In this document: positions 24,501-29,338 of the stretch, in pieces
Numbering within the stretch: the first letter of the stretch is position 1
Layout of the letters: each line of letters starts with the position of its first letter
Assembly: GCA_031549115.1 (NCBI GenBank)
Contig: JAVBQJ010000162.1
Coordinates: 1-29,338, forward strand
Origin: JAVBQJ01 sp031549115
GTDB lineage: Bacteria; Verrucomicrobiota; Lentisphaeria; Victivallales; Victivallaceae
Length of the DNA stretch: 29,338 nucleotides
Reading direction: 5' to 3'
Notes under the pieces: generated by a model
Database searches by the model: none
Seen by the model: the letters and a program-made list of their open reading frames with translations, nothing else
Told to the model about the DNA's origin: nothing
Translations under genes and position numbers: made by a program

Positions 24501-24529
24501 ACTATAGCGCGGATAGCGTTATTTTGCAA
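24501..24529 (-). promoter_or_regulatory. Promoter of the ilvB leader-ilvB transcript
   Basis: Minus strand TTGCAA (24529-24524), 17-bp spacer, TATAGT (24506-24501). Transcription should start near 24494, three bases before the leader-peptide ATG. Confidence 0.75.
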
Positions 24530-24587
24530 CCGGAAGAACGAAATTTTTTCATCGCGACACGGGGTAAAAAAATTTTTAATATTTTAT

Positions 24588-24616
24588 TTGTATTTTGCCA
24601 ACGTTGGCAGTATATT
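24588..24616 (+). promoter_or_regulatory. Promoter of the module C operon
   Basis: TTGTAT (24588-24593), a 17-bp spacer holding the operator palindrome, and TATATT (24611-24616), about 72 bp upstream of the LacI ATG. Confidence 0.6.
24596..24609. promoter_or_regulatory. Palindromic LacI operator O1, module C
   Basis: TGCCAACGTTGGCA, a perfect 14-bp palindrome with central CpG, lies between the -35 and -10 boxes. With flanks, 17 bases (TTTGCCAACGTTGGCAG) recur exactly inside the operon's enzyme gene at 26474-26490. Confidence 0.8.
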
Positions 24617-24688
24617 GAAATGTGATGGAATTTCACCCCTGCGCAAGCAGGTGAAGTCGCTGATGGTACGGAGGATGGAGGTTTTGAG

Positions 24689-25639
24689 ATGCCGGTGACG
24701 TTGAAACAATTGGCTGAATTGTCCGGACTGTCGATCCGGACGGTGTCGCGGGCCTTGCGCCATGACGCCAATGTCGCTTCCGCGAAGCGCGAACAGGTGT
24801 TGGCGCTGGCCCGGAAGCACCATTATGTGCCCAATATCGCGGCCCGCAACCTGAAGCAGTCGGAGCGCCCCTTTATCGGCATCATCGGCAGCGGCATCCG
24901 GGAGGAGCCCTATATCCGCAAGCTGTACGATCTCGAATACCAGTTGTCGGAGGCCGGATACTATACATTGCTGCGGATTCACCGCAATGGCGGCGATCTG
25001 CGGTCGATTTTTCAGTCCTGGGTGGGGTTGGTCAACTTCGTCGTGGTTTTGAGTCCATTGGGGGAGGAGCAGCTGCGGCAGGCCGGGACGTTGAGCGAAG
25101 AGTTCCAGGTTCGGTTGATTTGCATCGACCAGCAGCAGCCGGCACCCGGTTTCAATCTGGTCATCGACCGCGATACCGGGATCGCGCAGGCGTTGCGGCA
25201 TCTGGCGTCGCGCGGGCGGAGCCGGCTGCTGCACTGCGGGTTGATCGCCAACCGGCGGCAGGGGATCGACCGGGCGCTGCGCGAATTGCCGCAGCTGTGT
25301 TGCGAATATCTGCCGTCGGGGTATGAATTTGCCGACGGGGCGGTGCTGGGGGAAGCGATTGCCGCGCGCGATTGCGACGCGGTGTTCTTCGATACCGACC
25401 GGATGGCGCTGGGGTTTCTGAGTGTCGCCGGGGAACTGGGGTTGCGGGTACCGGAGGCGTTGTCGGTGATCGGCTTCGACGACGAACCGGCCGGCGCGAT
25501 GGCGATGCCGCATTTGAGCACGGTGGCGCATCCGGTGGCGGCAATCAGCCGCACGGTGCTGGAAATCGTCCGGAATGTCGCCGAACAGCCGGAGATGCGG
25601 GTGTTCACGACGGAATTCATCGGCAGGAAAAGTTCATAA
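24689..25639 (+). CDS. LacI-family transcriptional regulator, module C
   Basis: The 316-residue product has the LacI DNA-binding domain (VTLKQLAELSGLSIRTVSRALRH...VLALARKHHYVPNIAARNL, residues 3-55). The sensor domain follows (PFIGIIGSGIREE, LYDLEYQLSEAGYYTLLRI, FVVVLSPLGEEQL, DAVFFDTDRMALGFLSVAGELGLRVPEALSVIGFDDEPAGAMAMPHLSTVAHPV in part). The C-terminal elements (FFDTDRMA, VIGFDDEP) are typical of sugar-responsive members. GGAGG lies 8 nt before the ATG. It heads an operon with a secreted barrel protein (22-nt gap) and a pseudopilin. A perfect palindrome in its promoter and a second in the next gene point to autoregulation through two sites. Confidence 0.92.
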   Translation: MPVTLKQLAELSGLSIRTVSRALRHDANVASAKREQVLALARKHHYVPNIAARNLKQSERPFIGIIGSGIREEPYIRKLYDLEYQLSEAGYYTLLRIHRNGGDLRSIFQSWVGLVNFVVVLSPLGEEQLRQAGTLSEEFQVRLICIDQQQPAPGFNLVIDRDTGIAQALRHLASRGRSRLLHCGLIANRRQGIDRALRELPQLCCEYLPSGYEFADGAVLGEAIAARDCDAVFFDTDRMALGFLSVAGELGLRVPEALSVIGFDDEPAGAMAMPHLSTVAHPVAAISRTVLEIVRNVAEQPEMRVFTTEFIGRKSS

Positions 25640-25661
25640 GCCGCAAGTCTGGAGGGGGAAT

Positions 25662-27653
25662 ATGAAACGACAATTGATAAAATGGCTGGCCGCGTGGCTG
25701 CTGCTGGTGACGGCGGCGGCAACGGCGGCGCCGGAGGTTCCGAACGGCTCTTTCGAAGAGGCCGTGCCGGGACGCGCTCCGGTCGGCTATATCGGCAAGT
25801 GTGTGGCGGTGGCCGGGCGCGCCCATGCGGGGGAAATCGCGGTGCGCCATGATTTTTACGGCACCAATTGGGAGGTGTTCCAGACCGAAGGGCCGTTTAT
25901 CGCGTGCAAACCGGATACCTGGTACCGCTTCACGGTGTGGAACCGCAACACCGTGCCCACCGGCGACATTTATTTCGGCGTCCGGCAGTGCGAGTCGACC
26001 GCGGCGGATACCGAATCGATCGTCTTCGACTGGGCGCGGGTGAAGACCAATATCCCCGAGTGGGCGGAATACGCAATGGAGTTCAAAACCTCAGCGCGGA
26101 CGCACGGGCTTTCGCTTTACGCCCGGGTTGCGGAAAATGTTCCGGTCGGTTCCGGCGAGGTGTTCTGGGATGATTTTCGGCTCGAAGAGATCGAAAAAGA
26201 GCCCGATCCGATGATCGTCCGCGACTTTGCCGGGGTGGTGACGCCGGTCGCCGCCGCCATGCCGGTTCAGGTTTACGAAGCGCCGCGCACCGAAGTCTGG
26301 CAGGGGCAATGGCGACCGGTCGATCCGGCGGCGGAACGGCTGACGGTGGAACTGCCGCGTGCAATTCCCGGCGCAGAGCTCGCGATCCGTTTGACCCGCC
26401 GCGACTCCGGCGCCGTGGTGCGGCAGGAGAGCCGACGCGATTTGCAAGCAGGGGAAAATTGTTTGGATCTCGATTTGCCAACGTTGGCAGAGGGAGTGTA
26501 TGACTTGACGCTGGAGCTTCGGCAGGATGGGAAAGCGCTCGCTTCGGCGGCGAAAACCGTGATCCGGAGTGGCGATATCGCGTTTCCGGCGGAGCCGTTG
26601 GCGCCGATCACCCGGAGCGAGGTCGACCAGGAGGGCAATCTGTTGGTCAACGGCGAAGCGTTTCTGCCGGTGTTCTACGGCCACTTCGACGGCACCGGGG
26701 AGCTGGCGGCATTGGCCAAACGGCAATACGGCATCAATATGATTCACATCTGGCATGATGTCCCGGATTTCGCGACATTGAGCCGGGAGGAGCTGGTTCG
26801 GCGCTATGTCGCGAATTTCCGTGCCCAACTCGACCAGGCGCAGCGCGACGGCTTCTATGTGATGGTGGCGCTGTTCCGGGCCGGCTTGATCAACCATCAG
26901 GGCTTTCTCGACATTCCCGCGATCGCCGCGATCGGCGCCGAACTCAAGGATCACCCCGCATTGATCGGCTTCGACCTGGTTGACGAGCCGGAGTGTTACC
27001 TGATTTCCGGCGACACTATGCGGGCGGCATACCGGGCGCTCAAGGAGGCTGCGCCGGAGCGGGTGGTGTGGGTGAATCTGTGCTATCGCGACCGCTTCGA
27101 AGAGTATGCCGGCTGCAGTGACTTCGCGTCTTTCGACCATTATCCGGTGCCGGCGGAGCCGCTGGCGGTGATGTCCGACTGGAACCGGGCGATTCAGCGG
27201 GTCTTTCCCGGTACCGCGTTCATCTCCTACATGCAGGCGTACAATCCGGAGGGGTTCCGGCTGCCGTCGTATGAGGAGCTGCGGGCGATGATGTATTTGA
27301 ATATCGCCGACGGCAGCAAGTCGCTGGTGGTGTATTCGTGGGTCGATCCGTACCCGATGCAGAGTCTTTTGAGCAGCGTCGAACTGCAGGGGTATTACCG
27401 GCTGCTCGGGGCGGAATTCACGGCGCTGGCGCCGTTTCTGACGGCGCCGACCCCGGCGCAGCCGGCGTGGCAGCTGCCCGGGCCGGTACGTTGGTTGTAC
27501 AAGGAAAACGGCTGTGTGCTGGTGAATCTGTCGCCGGATACGGTGTATGAATTCGAAATCGACGTGCCCGGCGGCAAAATGCCGCTCCGGCTGGAAGCGT
27601 TCGAATGCCGGTATATTCCGTTTGCCGGAGCGGCGGGCGGAGGTGAAAAATGA
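25662..27653 (+). CDS. Secreted multidomain glycoside-hydrolase-like protein (GH-A type barrel), module C
   Basis: The 663-residue product starts with a signal peptide (MKRQLIKWLAAWLLLVTAAATAA). Residues about 24-190 form a jelly-roll, carbohydrate-binding-like domain (VPNGSFEEAVPGRAPVGY, WYRFTVWNRNT, FWDDFRLEEI). A beta-sandwich spans about 200-310. From about 320 a barrel follows (LLVNGEAFLPVFYGHFDGTGE, YGINMIHIWHDVP, GFDLVDEPECY, WVNLCYRDRF, FASFDHYPVP, SLVVYSWVDPYPM). E442 in DEPE fits the acid/base position of clan GH-A; a nucleophile Glu on the expected later strand was not seen, so catalysis is uncertain. It probably binds or cleaves a polysaccharide outside the cytoplasm. An in-frame start at 25575 would overlap the LacI gene; the ATG at 25662 with GGAGGGGG is preferred. 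An operator palindrome lies inside the frame at 26476. The stop overlaps a possible ATG of the next gene. Confidence 0.8.
   Translation: MKRQLIKWLAAWLLLVTAAATAAPEVPNGSFEEAVPGRAPVGYIGKCVAVAGRAHAGEIAVRHDFYGTNWEVFQTEGPFIACKPDTWYRFTVWNRNTVPTGDIYFGVRQCESTAADTESIVFDWARVKTNIPEWAEYAMEFKTSARTHGLSLYARVAENVPVGSGEVFWDDFRLEEIEKEPDPMIVRDFAGVVTPVAAAMPVQVYEAPRTEVWQGQWRPVDPAAERLTVELPRAIPGAELAIRLTRRDSGAVVRQESRRDLQAGENCLDLDLPTLAEGVYDLTLELRQDGKALASAAKTVIRSGDIAFPAEPLAPITRSEVDQEGNLLVNGEAFLPVFYGHFDGTGELAALAKRQYGINMIHIWHDVPDFATLSREELVRRYVANFRAQLDQAQRDGFYVMVALFRAGLINHQGFLDIPAIAAIGAELKDHPALIGFDLVDEPECYLISGDTMRAAYRALKEAAPERVVWVNLCYRDRFEEYAGCSDFASFDHYPVPAEPLAVMSDWNRAIQRVFPGTAFISYMQAYNPEGFRLPSYEELRAMMYLNIADGSKSLVVYSWVDPYPMQSLLSSVELQGYYRLLGAEFTALAPFLTAPTPAQPAWQLPGPVRWLYKENGCVLVNLSPDTVYEFEIDVPGGKMPLRLEAFECRYIPFAGAAGGGEK
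26476..26489. promoter_or_regulatory. Intragenic second operator O2, module C
   Basis: An exact copy of the promoter palindrome TGCCAACGTTGGCA, here coding for L-P-T-L-A within the barrel protein's beta-sandwich region. The centres are 1,880 bp apart. An auxiliary operator inside the first enzyme gene is known from lacZ (O2). Inference from sequence identity; no binding data. Confidence 0.65.
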
Positions 27654-27697
27654 GTCTTTTGCAAAAAGAAATCCCAATAACAGGAAAGGGTGAGACG

Positions 27698-28423
27698 ATG
27701 AAACGGAAAATTTTTACGCTTATTGAACTCCTGGTTGTGATCGCGATCATCGCGATTCTGGCGAGCATGCTGCTGCCGGCGCTGAGCAAGGCCCGCGCCA
27801 AGGCCCAGAGCATCAAGTGTGTCAGCAATCTCAAGCAGATCGGCCTCGGCACGATCATGTATGCCGGAGATTGGAACGAAAACTATCCGCGCCGCGGCGT
27901 CGGCAACGAAGAGTGGGGCATCTACTGGACCGGTCTGATCGGTCCATATCTTGGTTTGAATACCAACGGTTCGTTCCTCGATCCGGATCAGAATTATCCG
28001 ATTTTCCTGTGCCCGTCGTCGTCGGATCCCAGCAAGGGCCACTCCGGCTATGTCGGCGGGTCGGGCGGATTGGCCTATGTGACCAACCAGGCGGTGACCG
28101 GCGACGTCATCCTCGACGGCATCCACTACGGGGTGACGACGAGTAAAATTCAACGTCCCTCGTCGACGGTGATGGCGCTGGACGGCATGGAAGGCCCCGG
28201 AGATGACAGCGCTACCGCGATGGAGTATTACCAGGCCAACAAGGTCGCTTACCGCCATGGCGGCGGCGTGGTCAAAGCCTCCAACGAAAACGACCACCAG
28301 GCCGGACGGGGCGGCTCGCTCAATGTCGTCTGGGTGGATGGGCACGCTTCCGCGCACCAGAACACCATCACCTGTCCGTGGTCCGAGTCGGCGTCGGAAA
28401 TCCGCGACCTGTGGCGGAACTGA
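27698..28423 (+). CDS. Pseudopilin, module C
   Basis: The 241-residue product has leader MKRKI, FTLIELLVV with Glu+5, and the same hydrophobic helix as the other two pseudopilins, followed by KCV. Ile precedes the Phe in place of Gly. The C-terminal half is Gly/Ser-rich and ends with a looser variant of the DG motif (HQAGRGGSLNVVWVDGHAS, 13 residues between His and Asp). Two starts are possible: ATG at 27650, overlapping the previous stop as ATGA and preceded by GGAGG, or ATG at 27698 preceded by AAAGGG. The second gives a normal short leader and is chosen; the first would add 16 residues. It is the third gene of the module C operon. Confidence 0.88.
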   Translation: MKRKIFTLIELLVVIAIIAILASMLLPALSKARAKAQSIKCVSNLKQIGLGTIMYAGDWNENYPRRGVGNEEWGIYWTGLIGPYLGLNTNGSFLDPDQNYPIFLCPSSSDPSKGHSGYVGGSGGLAYVTNQAVTGDVILDGIHYGVTTSKIQRPSSTVMALDGMEGPGDDSATAMEYYQANKVAYRHGGGVVKASNENDHQAGRGGSLNVVWVDGHASAHQNTITCPWSESASEIRDLWRN

Positions 28424-28438
28424 CCGGACGCTGCCGGC

Positions 28439-28467
28439 TTGCAAAGCCGTTCTTCGGGCGCTATATT
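28439..28467 (+). promoter_or_regulatory. Promoter of the MGMT-family gene
   Basis: TTGCAA (28439-28444), 17-bp spacer, TATATT (28462-28467), 28 bp before the ATG, so this gene is not simply the end of the LacI operon. TTGCAA also lies in a small stem (CGGCTT/AAGCCG). Confidence 0.7.
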
Positions 28468-28494
28468 GTCAGGACGAAAAGGAATTATTTCATC

Positions 28495-28812
28495 ATGACC
28501 GAAGACGGCTTTCAACAACAGGTTTATACGCTGGTGGCGGCGATCCCGTGCGGACGTGTCGCCACCTACGGGCAACTCGCGTTTCTGGCCGGATACCCCG
28601 GCCGGGCGCGGATGGTCGGCCGGATTCTGAGCGGGGTGCCGGCGGCGCTGAAATTGCCCTGCCATCGGGTCGTCAACGCCGCCGGGCGTTGCGTCCCCGG
28701 CTGGCCGGAGCAAGCCGGGCTGCTGCGGCGCGAAAAGGTGTGTTTCCGCCCCAACGGCAACGTCGATCTCGACCGGTGTCTGTGGGACTGGTTTGAGCCG
28801 TCAACGGATTGA
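28495..28812 (+). CDS. Short MGMT-family protein (methylated-DNA-cysteine methyltransferase domain)
   Basis: The 105-residue product is the DNA-binding domain of O6-alkylguanine-DNA alkyltransferases alone: IPCGRVATYGQLAFLAG (recognition-helix region), ARMVGRIL, and the active-site motif PCHRVVNAAGR with the acceptor Cys56 present. Alkyltransferase-like proteins of this size often have Trp in place of that Cys; here it is kept, so alkyl transfer to the protein is possible. It would repair or flag alkylated guanine in DNA. AAGGA stands 12 nt before the ATG and a separate TTGCAA promoter upstream. Its last 12 bases overlap the convergent trmL gene. Confidence 0.88.
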   Translation: MTEDGFQQQVYTLVAAIPCGRVATYGQLAFLAGYPGRARMVGRILSGVPAALKLPCHRVVNAAGRCVPGWPEQAGLLRREKVCFRPNGNVDLDRCLWDWFEPSTD

Positions 28813-29268
28813 CCGGTTTTGCCGCAACGCCTCGTAAAGGCCGACCGCGGCGGAGTTGGCCAGATTCAGGCTCCGGTGGAATTCCCCCGTCATCGGGATT
28901 TGCACCAGTTGCTCCCCATAACGCTGATAAAATTCCGGCGGCAACCCTGAGCCCTCGCTGCCGAACACCAGATAACACCCCTCCGGGTATTCCACTTCCC
29001 AGTAGCTCCGGCTGGCCTTGGTGGAAAAGAACCACATCGGCGCCCCCGGATTCCGCTCCAGAAACTCCTCCCAGTCCTCATACACATGCCAGTCCAGATG
29101 CGGCCAGTAGTCCATGCCCGCCCGCTTCACATACTTGTCGTCCAGGCTGAACCCCAACGGCTTGATCAAATGCAGACTGCACTCGTTGGATACACACAAC
29201 CGCCCGATCCCGCCCGTATTCTGCGGAATCTCCGGATGCACCAGAACCAGATGAAATCGTTTCCCCAT
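28801..29268 (-). CDS. trmL: tRNA (cytidine/uridine-34 2'-O)-methyltransferase TrmL
   Basis: A 155-residue SPOUT methyltransferase that methylates the ribose of the wobble base of tRNA-Leu (CAA/UAA) using S-adenosylmethionine. Seen: LVLVHPEIPQNTGGIGRLC (substrate-side motif), LIKPLGFSLDDKYVKRAGMDYW, LVFGSEGSGLPPEF and IPMTGEFHRSLNLANSAAVGLYEALRQ, the knotted cofactor site with RSLNLANS. Length equals the known enzyme (about 157 aa). GGAG lies 8 nt upstream of the ATG. It is convergent with the MGMT-family gene and overlaps it by 12 bp, with no terminator between them. Confidence 0.93.
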   Translation of the reverse strand: MGKRFHLVLVHPEIPQNTGGIGRLCVSNECSLHLIKPLGFSLDDKYVKRAGMDYWPHLDWHVYEDWEEFLERNPGAPMWFFSTKASRSYWEVEYPEGCYLVFGSEGSGLPPEFYQRYGEQLVQIPMTGEFHRSLNLANSAAVGLYEALRQNRSIR

Positions 29269-29302
29269 AAAAAAATCTCCGAGGAGGTTGGTTGTGGCTC
29301 TT

Positions 29303-29324
29303 GGGGGGGTGGGTAGGCCCCCCC
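29303..29324. repeat. G7/C7 inverted repeat near the window end
   Basis: GGGGGGG (29303-29309) and CCCCCCC (29318-29324) flank an 8-nt loop just upstream of trmL. It could be a terminator stem of a gene beyond the window or a low-complexity stretch; homopolymer runs like these are also prone to sequencing error. Confidence 0.5.
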
Positions 29325-29338
29325 GTTGTGGGAAGGGG

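Noticed and set aside
24329..24529. 66-codon minus-strand frame covering the ilvB leader
   Set aside because: It would have to start with a TTG inside the -35 box, upstream of the expected transcription start. The 27-codon frame with the Val/Ile run explains the region better.
1..29338. tRNA or rRNA genes, CRISPR arrays, insertion sequences, phage genes, replication origins
   Set aside because: Reading both strands showed no tRNA-like cloverleaf, spacer-repeat pattern, transposase or integrase motif, or DnaA-box cluster. Short ncRNAs cannot be ruled out without a covariance search.

Overview
The window looks like chromosomal DNA of an anaerobic, glycan-degrading bacterium of the Lentisphaerota (Victivallis-like, PVC superphylum). 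This rests on four things I recognise rather than on any search: three one-gene pseudopilins of the kind that is very numerous in that phylum (identical hydrophobic N-terminus, H-Xn-DG near the C-terminus); an [FeFe]-hydrogenase maturase gene (hydF); a SecA with the WDM-type insertion I associate with PVC bacteria; and LacI-controlled loci for secreted carbohydrate-active proteins. Most of the window is GC-rich. The first ~1.5 kb and the intergenic spaces are more AT-rich.

Layout. 1-1.5 kb (+): a Sel1-repeat protein cut by the window start and apparently frameshifted near its end, then two unknown secreted proteins with overlapping genes. 1.6-6.1 kb (-): a DeoR regulator heading an operon with a fused E1 alpha/beta and an E2 of a 2-oxoacid (pyruvate- or acetoin-type) dehydrogenase complex, ended by a strong terminator. 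6.3-7.5 kb (+): hydF. 7.6-11.8 kb (+): module A, a LacI regulator, a pseudopilin and a large pectate-lyase-3-type beta-helix protein. 11.8-16.1 kb (-): secA and a CPA1-type K+(Na+)/H+ antiporter. 16.2-17.5 kb (-): two unknown membrane-anchored or secreted proteins. 17.6-22.6 kb: module B, a leftward operon (DUF4434-type barrel protein, pseudopilin, secreted DUF4838 protein) divergent from its LacI gene. 22.6-24.5 kb (-): ilvB (acetolactate synthase) behind a valine-rich leader peptide. 24.6-28.4 kb (+): module C, a LacI regulator, a secreted GH-A-like barrel protein and a pseudopilin. 28.5-29.3 kb: a short MGMT-family protein and trmL, convergent and overlapping.

Regulation is unusually readable. 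Each of the three LacI genes has a near-perfect palindrome in or around its own promoter. In module A two sites lie 80 bp apart. In module C an exact second copy lies 1.88 kb downstream inside the enzyme gene. In module B the palindrome fills the -35/-10 spacer and the start codon lies where transcription should begin. Five other genes share a TTGCAA -35 box with 16-17 bp spacing. The ilvB leader encodes a 27-residue peptide with four Val and one Ile codon in a row, next to mutually exclusive RNA pairings, which reads as a branched-chain amino-acid attenuator.

The main idea is that modules A-C are three instances of one plan: one sugar-responsive LacI, one pseudopilin and one to two large glycan-acting proteins. 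This may be the phylum's counterpart of a polysaccharide utilisation locus, with the pseudopilin as the unexplained part. No tRNA, rRNA, CRISPR array, transposase or phage gene was seen.
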